The notes: generated by a model from the sequence alone, not told the origin. A stretch of DNA of 64,000 nt from Bacillus sp. AFS073361 (GCF_002567005.1 NZ_NUZU01000013.1:16302-80301); one strand, 5' to 3'; shown: positions 8,593 to 16,139, numbered from the stretch's first letter. Numbers and translations are program-made.

Positions 8593-8600
8593 ATAAATAG

Positions 8601-8640
8601 GACAAGGCTGGCCCATTATAATGAGACAGCCTTGTCTGTA
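8601..8640. terminator. Weak hairpin between the radical SAM gene and fnr
   Basis: Nine-bp perfect stem GACAAGGCT / AGCCTTGTC with an 18-nt loop between convergent genes. It has no clear T-run, so termination is uncertain. Confidence 0.4.
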
Positions 8641-8675
8641 ATGTTATGGAAAATAAAAAAAGACGGCATGCCATA

Positions 8676-9374
8676 CTATTCAATATTGCAATAGACTGCC
8701 GAACAATTTTCACAATCGATTTCATTTTTTAAGTATTGTAAATCCAAAATGGATATTTTTCCTTTTTTAACAGAAATGATTTTATCCTTTTTTAGTTCAC
8801 TTAGAATCCGGTTTGTACTTTCACGGGATGTACCGCAGAAATTAGCCAGTTCTTGGTTTGTAAGCGGAAGATCAATTAGAATTCCGTTATCTTTTTGAAT
8901 ACCATAACTATTTGTCATTCGGATAAGAGTTGAAAATAGTGCCCCTCGTTTCCCATTTAGGACAAGATCGCGAAACTTTGTTTGCGTTTTACGGAAATGA
9001 TCACTCATCCATTTCATGAATTCAAAGGCAAGTTTACTATTTTGAAAAATTTCGCTTTCAATGACATCTTTTTTTATTGCAGCAACTTCTCCTTCTTCAA
9101 GAACCATTGCACTCAATAAATACCTAGGATTATCCGTAAATAGGGTTAATTCTCCGCAAATATCATTTTCTCCACAAATTCTTAACGAAAGTTCACGACC
9201 ATCTGATGTGATTTTACTAATTTGAACTTTTCCAGAAATGATAATATAAAGTTCTTCAGCAACCATTCCTTCTTGAAATAAAAAGCTTCCTCTTTCACTT
9301 TTAAATTTCCGATCTGCAAATCTAAGTAATTCTTTTATTTCAATGGAATGAGTTGGTTTCATTGGTATTGTCAT
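8676..9374 (-). CDS. fnr: Fnr, oxygen-sensing Crp/Fnr regulator (copy 1)
   Basis: Protein of 232 residues: N-terminal cyclic-nucleotide-like beta-barrel, dimer helix, and a C-terminal winged helix with recognition helix CGTSRESTNRILSEL. At the extreme C-terminus lies C221-x2-C224-x4-C229 (CENCSAVYC), the [4Fe-4S] ligand pattern specific to Bacillus Fnr, where three C-terminal cysteines and an aspartate bind the cluster. It activates anaerobic genes through TGTGA-N6-TCACA boxes, several of which are present in this island. A GTG at 9383 overlaps the ribosome site AGAGGTG, so the ATG at 9374 is chosen. I see no Fnr box upstream of its own start. Confidence 0.92.
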   Translation of the reverse strand: MTIPMKPTHSIEIKELLRFADRKFKSERGSFLFQEGMVAEELYIIISGKVQISKITSDGRELSLRICGENDICGELTLFTDNPRYLLSAMVLEEGEVAAIKKDVIESEIFQNSKLAFEFMKWMSDHFRKTQTKFRDLVLNGKRGALFSTLIRMTNSYGIQKDNGILIDLPLTNQELANFCGTSRESTNRILSELKKDKIISVKKGKISILDLQYLKNEIDCENCSAVYCNIE

Positions 9375-9657
9375 CGGTTTCACCTCTACGCATCATTTTA
9401 ATAACCATCTATTTTGAAATCTTCATGATTTGTTTGTTAATAATATTTTATCCTATTAGAAGGCATAAAATAGAAGTAAACAATGACAATATAGTGAAAA
9501 CTTATAAGGACCTAAAGTATTTCTAGATAGGCAAACTTCTGCTAAGATAAGACTTATACAATTATAAGTATTGTCATAGTGAATAATGTAACAGTCTTTT
9601 CTACGAATGACTGATACACTAAAAACAGGTTCCTTAAAAATAATGGAGTTGAGATTA

Positions 9658-10674
9658 ATGGGAAAAACCATTATTAAAGATAAATTAAATAGACCCTTGC
9701 ATGACTTAAGGATTTCTGTCATCGATCGATGCAATTTCCGCTGCCAGTACTGTATGCCAGCAGACCAATTCGGGCCTGATTTTGAATTTCTTCCAAAAAG
9801 CGCTTTGCTGTCATATGAAGAGATTGAACGCCTTGCGAAAATATTTGTAAGTTTGGGAGTGGAAAAAATTCGTTTAACAGGAGGGGAGCCTCTTCTTCGG
9901 AAAGATTTACCTATTCTTGTTAAGAAATTATCCGCAATTGAGGATTTACATGATATCGGATTAACGACAAACGGTGTACTCTTGCCAAAATTGGCAAAAG
10001 AGTTAAAGAATGCCGGTCTTAAACGCGTTAATGTCAGCCTTGATACTTTAAATGATGAATTGTTTGGGGAAATTAACGGGCGCGGGGTAGCCACTGGACC
10101 TGTATTGGAGGGCATTGAAGCTGCCAAACAAGCTGGGCTTGGGGTCAAAATTAATATGGTTGTAAAGAAAGGCTTGAATGATACTGAAATCATTCCTATG
10201 GCAGAATATTGCAAAGAGAATGGACTGGAGTTGCGTTATATCGAATATATGGATGTTGGCTCTACAAATGGCTGGAAAATGGATGATGTCATTACTAAGA
10301 AACAGATTTATTATCTATTAAAAGAACGATTTGAGCTCGAGCCAGTAGACCCTGCCTATTATGGGGAAGTGGCGAAACTATATCGTTATAAAGATAAAGA
10401 TGTGAATGTGGGATTCATTACTTCTGTGTCTGAATCTTTTTGCACAAGTTGTACACGGTCTCGTTTATCAGCGAATGGTCAGATTTTTACATGTTTGTTT
10501 AATGGGAATGGGCATGATATTCGTAACTTTATGAGAAATGGTGCCACGGATGCAGAAATCCGGGAACGAGTAACTGCGATTTGGAATGGTCGAGATGATC
10601 GATATTCAGACGAAAGAACTGCCGAAACGTACAAAAATCGTAAAAAAATAGAAATGTCTTATATTGGCGGTTAA
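9658..10674 (+). CDS. moaA: GTP 3',8-cyclase MoaA (molybdenum cofactor biosynthesis)
   Basis: Protein of 338 residues catalysing the first step of molybdopterin synthesis, rearrangement of GTP to 3',8-cyclo-GTP. The N-terminal radical SAM motif is C25-x3-C29-x2-C32 (CNFRCQYC); the C-terminal second cluster has the MoaA pattern C-x2-C-x13-C (CTSC...FTC). The essential GG tail is present (YIGG). The frame opens at 9607, but the ATG at 9658 follows GGAG with 9-nt spacing and matches family length. Divergent from fnr. No moaB, moaC, moaD or moaE is in the window, so the remaining Moco genes must lie elsewhere. Confidence 0.93.
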   Translation: MGKTIIKDKLNRPLHDLRISVIDRCNFRCQYCMPADQFGPDFEFLPKSALLSYEEIERLAKIFVSLGVEKIRLTGGEPLLRKDLPILVKKLSAIEDLHDIGLTTNGVLLPKLAKELKNAGLKRVNVSLDTLNDELFGEINGRGVATGPVLEGIEAAKQAGLGVKINMVVKKGLNDTEIIPMAEYCKENGLELRYIEYMDVGSTNGWKMDDVITKKQIYYLLKERFELEPVDPAYYGEVAKLYRYKDKDVNVGFITSVSESFCTSCTRSRLSANGQIFTCLFNGNGHDIRNFMRNGATDAEIRERVTAIWNGRDDRYSDERTAETYKNRKKIEMSYIGG

Positions 10675-10701
10675 ACTCTCTTCATCAGAAGAGAGTTTTT
10701 T
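10673..10701 (+). terminator. Terminator of moaA
   Basis: Stem AAACTCTCTTC / GAAGAGAGTTT with T6 tail, directly at the stop codon. Confidence 0.88.
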
Positions 10702-10707
10702 CAAATG

Positions 10708-10738
10708 AAAAACAGCCTGGGATACAGACTGTTTTTAT
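10708..10738 (-). terminator. Terminator of ric
   Basis: Stem AAAAACAGCCTG / CAGACTGTTTTT (one mismatch) immediately downstream of the minus-strand ric stop; the A-run on the plus strand becomes a U-tract for ric. Confidence 0.7.
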
Positions 10739-10740
10739 CA

Positions 10741-11436
10741 TCAAATATATCTAGGAAATAGAATGTTGTTTTCAAGATGCACATGCATAAAAGTTAATCC
10801 TTCTAATGCTTCTAAACGGGCATAAACAAGACGATACGTACCACAAGCATCCAAAGGAAGAGTAAAGTCAGATGTAACAGCACGAATTTTCCTTAAAATT
10901 TCTCCGGCATGGTCATGTTCTTTTTCTAATTCAACAATCATTTCAATAGCTTCTTCTCGGTTCTCAACCGTTCCATCGGCCAGCTGCTTAATTAAAGGAA
11001 ATACAACAGCTTCCTCTTTTGCCATATGTTCCATCAATTCTTTTTTAAATTCATAAAAGAGTTCATTCACCTGTAATAATTCGGGGTGGTTATCACCGTG
11101 TACACGTGATACTTTTGTTACATACGGACTAAGCATCGATAGTTCCTCTTCTGATACACGATGGTAATTGGAGATGACATGATTAATTATTGTAGTTGAA
11201 TCAGAGTTAGTCCAAACATCAACGTCTTTTTCGGCATTTTCATATGTTTCAAATACTTCTTTTAATTCCGCTAATAAAGTATCGAGATTAAGATTATTTT
11301 GTGAAACAGCAGTTGCTAGTGGAATGTTCCCTCCACAGCAAAAATCAATCCTGTTCTTTTTAAACACATCACTTGTTTTTGGTAATTCATTTACAATATC
11401 TTTAACTAATGAATTTGCAGTAATAGTGAAACTCAT
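10741..11436 (-). CDS. ric: Di-iron Fe-S cluster repair protein (Ric/ScdA/YtfE family)
   Basis: Protein of 231 residues. The N-terminal DUF542 part carries the motif DFCCGGN near residues 32-38, and the rest is a hemerythrin-like four-helix bundle with spaced His and Glu ligands (including ISNYHRVSEEEL, MAKEEAVVFP, EKEHDHAG and MHVHLENNILFPR). Family members repair Fe-S centres damaged by nitric oxide or oxidative stress. The ATG follows AAGGAGG. The gene has its own Fnr-box promoter, which fits a role in protecting against NO produced during nitrate or nitrite respiration. Confidence 0.92.
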   Translation of the reverse strand: MSFTITANSLVKDIVNELPKTSDVFKKNRIDFCCGGNIPLATAVSQNNLNLDTLLAELKEVFETYENAEKDVDVWTNSDSTTIINHVISNYHRVSEEELSMLSPYVTKVSRVHGDNHPELLQVNELFYEFKKELMEHMAKEEAVVFPLIKQLADGTVENREEAIEMIVELEKEHDHAGEILRKIRAVTSDFTLPLDACGTYRLVYARLEALEGLTFMHVHLENNILFPRYI

Positions 11437-11481
11437 CGTATATTCCTCCTTAAAAAAATCCTGTTGAGTAAATCTACGATA

Positions 11482-11524
11482 ATCATAATGTAAAAAAGCA
11501 AAAAATTTGGTGACCTAAATCACA
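11482..11524 (-). promoter_or_regulatory. Fnr-activated promoter of ric
   Basis: Fnr box GGTGA-CCTAAA-TCACA (11509-11524; one deviation from TGTGA-N6-TCACA). On the minus strand a -10 TATGAT spans 11487 to 11482, giving +1 at 11475 and the box centre exactly at -41.5. Confidence 0.75.
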
Positions 11525-11567
11525 CATTCGATATGATTTACATTTTTATGTCTGAATTCCTTTGAAT

Positions 11568-11610
11568 TGTGACATTTGATATGTTTCTAAGTTTCTAATA
11601 AGCTTATAAT
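11568..11610 (+). promoter_or_regulatory. Promoter of moeA with a possible Fnr half-site
   Basis: Perfect -10 TATAAT at 11605-11610. One conserved Fnr half-box TGTGA (11568-11572) lies where a 16-bp box would be centred at -41.5, but the other half reads ATATG and does not match. Weak, position-based candidate only. Confidence 0.4.
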
Positions 11611-11667
11611 GAATATTCAATGATTAATGATACATATCAAAAATAAATATGGTTAAGGCAGGAGTTG

Positions 11668-12939
11668 ATGATTTTGTTTGAAAGAAGAAAACCAATACCC
11701 GTTGGGGAAGCTGTCCAAAAAATTATGGAATATCAATTACCGGGTGTAACCGAACTGATTTCAATAAATGAAAGCTATGGCCGCTTTTTATCTGAGGATT
11801 TAATAGCGACAAGCGATGTTCCTCATTTTGATCGGGCTCCCTACGATGGCTTTGCTGTCAGGTCAATCGATACCTGTGATGCCTCACAAACGAATATTGT
11901 TGAGTTTGAAGTTGTCGATCATATTGGAGCTGGCATGGTTTCAAAAAAAGTAATTGGTGCATTCCAAGCTGTAAGAATTATGACTGGAGCGATGATGCCT
12001 GAGGGTACAGATGCAGTGGTTATGTTCGAACTTACACAGGGGTACGAAAAGAATGGAATTCCCTATATGTCAATTAAACGCAGCTTTAAAAAAGGCGATA
12101 ATGTTTCATTCAGTGGAGAGGATGCTAGGCAAGGAGAAATTTTGGTAAGAAAAGGGACGTTGATCAATCCAGGGATACAAGCCATGCTTGCGACATTTGG
12201 ATATGACCGTGTATCCGTTGCAAAAAAACCTCTTGTAGGTTTATTTGCCACAGGGACGGAATTATTAGAGGTGAACGAGCCCCTAGTTCCTGGGAAAATT
12301 CGAAACAGTAATTCCCATATGATTGCAGCGCAAATAGAAAGAGCAGGAGGGATTGTCCGCTATTTAGGCAAACTTCCGGATGAGTTTGAAACTTGCTTTG
12401 AAGCAGTGAAAAATGCATTAAACGATGTTGACTTGTTAATTACAACCGGCGGGGTTTCAGTGGGTGATTTTGATTATCTGCCTGCTATTTATGAAAAGCT
12501 TGGTGCGGAGGTTTTCTTTAATAAAGTTGCCATGCGGCCTGGAAGTGTGACGACGGTGGCACAGTATAATCGCAAACTTCTATTTGGGCTTTCGGGAAAT
12601 CCATCAGCATGTTATGTAGGGTTCGAATTGTTTGCCCGTCCCATCATCCGAAGAATGCTATTTTCAGAAAAACCGCATCTTCGAATTGAAAAAGCTCTTT
12701 TAGAAGTGGATTTTCCTAAAGCAAATCCATTCACTAGGTTTGTTCGAAGTTCAACATTTATCGATGCGGGAAGACTTAAGGCCACACCGAGTGGGCTGGA
12801 CAAGTCTAACATCATTATGAGCCTTTCTGGAGCTAATTCCTTGATGATTCTTCCGGGCGGAACCAGAGGCTATGCTGCTGGCAGTGAAGTAGATGTTCTG
12901 CTGCTTGAAGATCAAGTTGGCAGTGAATGGCCTTGGTAA
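11668..12939 (+). CDS. moeA: Molybdopterin molybdenumtransferase MoeA
   Basis: Protein of about 423 residues that inserts molybdate into adenylylated molybdopterin. Family landmarks in order: PIPVGEAV at the N-terminus, DVPHFDRAPYDGFAVRS, IMTGAMMPEGTDAVV, the MoCF domain with TTGGVSVGDFDY, and GLSGNPSACYVGFELF. The start is uncertain: GGAG at 11661-11664 is only 3 nt from the ATG at 11668, while an in-frame TTG at 11674 has 9-nt spacing; the product differs by two residues. Overlaps mobB, with which it forms an operon. Confidence 0.92.
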   Translation: MILFERRKPIPVGEAVQKIMEYQLPGVTELISINESYGRFLSEDLIATSDVPHFDRAPYDGFAVRSIDTCDASQTNIVEFEVVDHIGAGMVSKKVIGAFQAVRIMTGAMMPEGTDAVVMFELTQGYEKNGIPYMSIKRSFKKGDNVSFSGEDARQGEILVRKGTLINPGIQAMLATFGYDRVSVAKKPLVGLFATGTELLEVNEPLVPGKIRNSNSHMIAAQIERAGGIVRYLGKLPDEFETCFEAVKNALNDVDLLITTGGVSVGDFDYLPAIYEKLGAEVFFNKVAMRPGSVTTVAQYNRKLLFGLSGNPSACYVGFELFARPIIRRMLFSEKPHLRIEKALLEVDFPKANPFTRFVRSSTFIDAGRLKATPSGLDKSNIIMSLSGANSLMILPGGTRGYAAGSEVDVLLLEDQVGSEWPW

Positions 12940-13475
12940 CTCCTGTCATCTTTCAAGTGGTCGGGTATCAAAATAGTGGAAAGACAACAATTACTTCAAA
13001 GTTGATTAATCTTTTAACAGAAAATGGGGTAAAAACAGTTACCATAAAGCACCACGGACATGGTGGCAGACCAGACTATCTACCTCTGAAAGATACAGAA
13101 AAACATATAAAGGCAGGAGCAATTGCATCAATCGTCGAAGGAGATGGAAGTTTGCTCCTCCAAGCCGAGAACCATTATTATTCACTTGAAGACCAGATAG
13201 AATTGATGAAGTTTTTTCAGCCAGATGTGATTTTAATCGAAGGCTACAAACTAGAGGCTTTTCCAAAGTTGCTGTTATTAAGAGATGAAAATGACTTTTC
13301 TTTATTAAAAAGCGTTTCCAATATTGCTGCTATTGTATACTGGAAAGATAAAATGGAAAAGGTAATCACGTTGAGAACCAATATTCCTTGCTTTCATATT
13401 GATGATAAAAGGGCGATAACTTGGACTTTGAAATTACTTCAAGAACTTGTACAAAAAATAGATCAAAATAGTTAA
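12927..13475 (+). CDS. mobB: Molybdopterin-guanine dinucleotide biosynthesis adaptor MobB
   Basis: Protein of 182 residues with a P-loop near the N-terminus (VGYQNSGKTT) and the family pattern VTIKHHGHGG, then VILIEGYK. MobB is a GTP-binding partner of MobA in formation of the guanine-dinucleotide form of the cofactor used by nitrate reductase. Its start lies 13 bp inside the moeA end, indicating translational coupling. mobA is not in the window. The gene ends at a strong terminator. Confidence 0.9.
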   Translation: MALVTPVIFQVVGYQNSGKTTITSKLINLLTENGVKTVTIKHHGHGGRPDYLPLKDTEKHIKAGAIASIVEGDGSLLLQAENHYYSLEDQIELMKFFQPDVILIEGYKLEAFPKLLLLRDENDFSLLKSVSNIAAIVYWKDKMEKVITLRTNIPCFHIDDKRAITWTLKLLQELVQKIDQNS

Positions 13476-13487
13476 GAAAATGTCACA

Positions 13488-13515
13488 AAGAGAAGGCGAT
13501 AGCCTTCTTTTTTTT
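13488..13515 (+). terminator. Terminator of moeA-mobB
   Basis: Stem AAAGAGAAGGC / GCCTTCTTT with a 4-nt loop and a long T-run (about ten T). Confidence 0.9.
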
Positions 13516-13523
13516 GGGGGGTA

Positions 13524-13566
13524 TGTGATGTGTTTCACATATTTTTTTGCTTAGCTAGCTTATATT
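13524..13566 (+). promoter_or_regulatory. Fnr-activated promoter of the ywiC-like gene
   Basis: Perfect Fnr box TGTGA-TGTGTT-TCACA (13524-13539), then -10 TATATT (13561-13566). With +1 at 13573 the box centre is exactly at -41.5. This is the best Fnr box in the window. Confidence 0.85.
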
Positions 13567-13596
13567 TAGGCTAGTTAGGATAAAGGAGTGAAAATA

Positions 13597-14325
13597 ATGA
13601 AGTTATTTTTACCGAAACAACATGGTGCATGGGCAATGCTAATCATCCCTTTTTGGCTTGGTGTTATTAATGGGGGATTTATTTGGCAACATATCCCGTT
13701 TTTCATCGGCTGGCTCTTATTGTACTTGGCAACCTATCCGATGCTCCTTTTATGTAAAAGGAAAAAACTCACTTTTTATACTAAATGGACTCTTTTATAC
13801 ATGATTCCCTCGCTGCTATTTTTACTTTTTCCTTTGTTGGAAAGACCGACAATAATATATTTTGGCCTTCTGATGCTGCCGTTTTTTATAATTAATGCTA
13901 TTTATACTTCAAAGAATCAAGACCGGGCGTTTATGAATGATCTCAGTGCGGTTTTTGCCTTTTCAATTGCCGGATTAGCAAGCAGTTTTTTAACAGATGG
14001 AGAAATAAATTTCGAGACACTTATTTTCACCTTTTTAACATCGGTTCTATTTTTTGTTGGTTGTACCTTTTATGTAAAAACAATGATTAGGGAAAAGAAG
14101 AACACTCAATTTAAATGGATTTCATGGTTTTACCATATTGTGTTAGTCATTTCTTGCTTCGGTTTTGGTGTCTGGATAGTTGCTTTAGCATTTATCCCTA
14201 GTTTACTAAGAGCAATTGGTTTTTACGGCAGGTCCTTATCCCCAAAACAAATTGGCATTTACGAAATCATTAATTCAGCAGTATTCTTTACGATATCAGC
14301 CATCCAACTAAGCATATTAACATAA
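13597..14325 (+). CDS. ywiC: YwiC-like membrane protein
   Basis: Protein of 242 residues beginning MKLFLPKQHGAWAMLIIPF, the conserved opening of the YwiC-like family, followed by roughly seven to eight hydrophobic segments with short basic loops. In B. subtilis ywiC lies next to narK-fnr and is anaerobically induced; its function is not known. The GTG at 13588 is part of the ribosome site AAAGGAGTG, so the ATG at 13597 is chosen. The perfect Fnr box upstream supports membership of the same regulon here, without the nar genes beside it. Confidence 0.85.
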   Translation: MKLFLPKQHGAWAMLIIPFWLGVINGGFIWQHIPFFIGWLLLYLATYPMLLLCKRKKLTFYTKWTLLYMIPSLLFLLFPLLERPTIIYFGLLMLPFFIINAIYTSKNQDRAFMNDLSAVFAFSIAGLASSFLTDGEINFETLIFTFLTSVLFFVGCTFYVKTMIREKKNTQFKWISWFYHIVLVISCFGFGVWIVALAFIPSLLRAIGFYGRSLSPKQIGIYEIINSAVFFTISAIQLSILT

Positions 14326-14390
14326 AAAAATCGGTCAAATGACCAATTCAGATTGTCGAGAAAGGGAACTTTTCTCGGCTATTTTTTTTC
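14326..14390 (+). terminator. Double hairpin terminator after ywiC
   Basis: First, a hairpin GGTCA / TGACC within AAAATCGGTCAAATGACC (14327-14344), then CGAGAAA / TTTCTCG (14357-14376) followed by T8. Both hairpins have imperfect mirror-image counterparts at 14931-14981. Confidence 0.7.
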
Positions 14391-14432
14391 TTTATCTGAA
14401 ACAATTTTTTGATTTTGTCCCTGCTATTGGGC

Positions 14433-14565
14433 CTGTTGATTTCCGCTCCGGGCACTCGCTTTCCGCGGGGAGGTCCTGGAGCCTCCTCGGCGCATTGGCG
14501 CCTGCGGGGTCTCCAGTGACCTCTATATCCCGCAGGAGTCGAGTGTCCTCCGCTCCAATCAACAG
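14433..14565 (-). repeat. 133-bp GC-rich repeat element, copy A
   Basis: Read on the minus strand it begins CTGTTGATTGGAGCGGAGGA and ends GCGGAAATCAACAG. The ends form an inverted CTGTTGATT / AATCAACAG. The interior holds blocks shared with copy B: GACTCCTGCGGGA, GAGACCCCGCAGG, GAGGAGGCT and CGCGGAAAGCGA. GC content is far above the surroundings. The family is dispersed in Bacillus-type intergenic regions; no transposase inside. Confidence 0.85.
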
Positions 14566-14766
14566 GGTGTCAAGTCAACCCAAGCATTGCCACACACTTT
14601 TGCTACCCTAGCCAAATTTTGCAATCTTTATTATACTTTTGAAAGCTACAGTAAGGAGAACCTGTTCATTCATCATTAAAGACATATTCATATTCAATTT
14701 GGTTATATTCTTTTGGCTTAAAAATTGAATTATTATTTATTGAGTTGTAGATCTTTATTACTACAA

Positions 14767-14899
14767 CTGTTGATTGGAGCGGAAGGTGCGAAGACTCCTG
14801 CGGGAGTACGGGGCAGGGGAGACCCCGCAGGAGCGCAGCGACGAGGAGGCTCGCCGGCACGCCCGCGGAAAGCGAAGCACCTGGAGTGGAAATCAACAG
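14767..14899 (+). repeat. 133-bp GC-rich repeat element, copy B
   Basis: Same length and ends as copy A (CTGTTGATTGGAGCGGAAGG ... GGAAATCAACAG) but in opposite orientation, 201 bp away. Blocks GACTCCTGCGGGAG, GAGACCCCGCAGG, GAGGAGGCT and CGCGGAAAGCGAAG are shared with copy A; the parts between differ. Confidence 0.85.
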
Positions 14900-14930
14900 A
14901 CTTGTCGCAAAGCCTAAATATTAAAATAAA

Positions 14931-14984
14931 AAGGCTATCGAAAGTTTCGATAACCTGAAAATCGGTCAAATGACCGATTTTTTT
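14931..14984 (-). terminator. Double hairpin terminator after the second fnr
   Basis: AAATCGGTCA / TGACCGATTT hairpin (14959-14980) with T on both sides, followed for the minus strand by GGTTATCGAAA / TTTCGATAGCC (14931-14955) and a T-rich stretch. Mirror image of the pair after ywiC. Confidence 0.8.
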
Positions 14985-14997
14985 GCTTAAAGAATTC

Positions 14998-15690
14998 CTA
15001 ATCCACTTTACAGATTTCTATTGGACAGTCCTCACAATCGATTTCCCTTTTTAAATAGTCTAAATCATGAATGGTAATCATGCCCTTTTCAATGGATACA
15101 ATTCCGTTCTTTCGTAAATCGCTTAACAAGCGATTGACAACTTCCCGTGAAGTACCGCAAAAATTGGCTAACTCCTGATTGGTAAGCGGCAGCTCGATTA
15201 GTATTCCTTTATTGGTCTTGATACCATAACTATTGGTAATTCGAATAAGTGTGGAGTACAAAGCCCCTTTTTTACCGTGAAGTACCAAATCACGGAACTT
15301 TGTTTGAGTCTTTCGGTATTGTTGGCTCATCCACTTGATGAACTCGAATGAAAGTGATTGGTTTTGTGATAGTCTTTCTTCAAGTGTGTCTTTCATAATA
15401 ACGGCTACCTCTCCACTCTCAACGACACGAGCACTTAATAAATATCTGGAAGAAGGGGAGAATAAATTTAATTCACCGACAAAATCACCACTCGAGCACA
15501 TTCTCAGAGTGAGCTCCCTTCCATCAGGAATGATTTTGCTGATTTGAAGAATTCCACTTTGTACTATGTACAATTCATCAGCAGTAGAACCTTCCTGAAA
15601 TAAAAAATTCCCTTTTTCAACTTTCTTTATATGGTGAACTGTATCAAAAAGATGGGACAGTGTTACCGGTATTTCTCTTACTGACTGCAT
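14998..15690 (-). CDS. Fnr-type regulator (copy 2)
   Basis: Protein of 230 residues, clearly paralogous to the Fnr at 8676-9374 across its whole length (shared FRDLVL.GK.GAL.STLIR.TNSYGI and LPLTNQELANFCGTSRE). It keeps the C-terminal cysteines C219-x2-C222-x4-C227 (CEDCPIEIC), so it is expected to bind a [4Fe-4S] cluster and sense oxygen or NO. The recognition helix differs slightly (SREVVNRLL versus SRESTNRIL). Of three possible starts, the ATG at 15690 has the best spacing (8 nt) from AAAGGTGG. Either copy could be the true fnr orthologue, so I give no symbol. Confidence 0.9.
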   Translation of the reverse strand: MQSVREIPVTLSHLFDTVHHIKKVEKGNFLFQEGSTADELYIVQSGILQISKIIPDGRELTLRMCSSGDFVGELNLFSPSSRYLLSARVVESGEVAVIMKDTLEERLSQNQSLSFEFIKWMSQQYRKTQTKFRDLVLHGKKGALYSTLIRITNSYGIKTNKGILIELPLTNQELANFCGTSREVVNRLLSDLRKNGIVSIEKGMITIHDLDYLKREIDCEDCPIEICKVD

Positions 15691-15959
15691 ACTCATAACC
15701 ACCTTTAAAGGTACGAAAATTTGTCTAAAAAATTGACAGTCAAGGTTAGATTTACAAGATAATACTATAATTATATTGTTAACAAAGAATAATTAGCAAT
15801 AAATGAGTAATAAGTTCATACAATCGTCATAACTTCGTGCCGACTTTGTTTATTTCTTAGGAAATAATGTCGATTAGTATAGGAATTTGTAAGAAATGCC
15901 AATAATGATAGAGCCTGAAACGGAAATAATAACAATGTGAAGAAAAGGAGGGAAAAAGA

Positions 15960-16139
15960 ATGGGTCAAAATCGCCAGTTTAAATCTGGAAGTAAAGCACC
16001 TAATAATGGTGTTTATATTGAAGTAGGAGATACGGGAAGCAATGTCAATAATCCGAAAAAGATCAAGTTAAAAGCAGGGGATGCCTTCCCAGAGACTTCC
16101 AATGATGAACGAGTTTGGACATATCAGAGAAAACCATAA
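15960..16139 (+). CDS. yjzC: YjzC family small protein, 59 aa
   Basis: Starts MGQNRQFKSGSKAPNNGVY and ends ERVWTYQRKP, the YjzC pattern. Ribosome site AAAGGAGGGAAAAAGA. Small, soluble and basic, with repeated Gly-Asn turns; function unknown. In B. subtilis yjzC follows the arginine biosynthesis operon; here the arginine genes are absent and the anaerobic island takes their place. A short hairpin terminator follows. Confidence 0.88.
   Translation: MGQNRQFKSGSKAPNNGVYIEVGDTGSNVNNPKKIKLKAGDAFPETSNDERVWTYQRKP

Larger units (their letters stand above)
14327..14981. repeat. 650-bp near-palindromic intergenic module
   Basis: The gap between ywiC and the second fnr is built as an imperfect inverted repeat. 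From each outer end inward come: an AATCGGTCA-type hairpin, a CAGRTTRTCGA-type hairpin with T-rich flank, about 40-85 bp of low-complexity AT sequence, then a 133-bp GC-rich element (14433-14565 and 14767-14899, opposite orientation). A unique AT-rich spacer of 201 bp lies in the middle. The 18-mer AAAATCGGTCAAATGACC is present at both ends. ORFs that cross the GC-rich parts show no family resemblance and are not annotated. Confidence 0.75.

Noticed and set aside
8601..8640. Hairpin between the radical SAM gene and fnr as a regulatory RNA
   Set aside because: It sits between convergent 3' ends, so a weak terminator is the simpler reading.
9384..9657. Fnr box in the fnr-moaA divergent region
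   Set aside because: I searched for TGTGA-N6-TCACA with up to two mismatches at sensible distances and found none.
9456..10214. 252-aa ORF antisense to moaA
   Set aside because: It runs opposite to the clear moaA reading frame and through the fnr-moaA gap, has no family pattern, and moaA is fully supported.
14339..14969. ORFs of 76-90 aa across the GC-rich repeats
   Set aside because: They exist on both strands in the same repeat, have no ribosome sites and show only low-complexity composition; they are by-products of GC-rich DNA.
15733..15743. Palindrome TTGACAGTCAA upstream of the second fnr
   Set aside because: Short, single, and not matched to a known operator or to a promoter position; could be chance.
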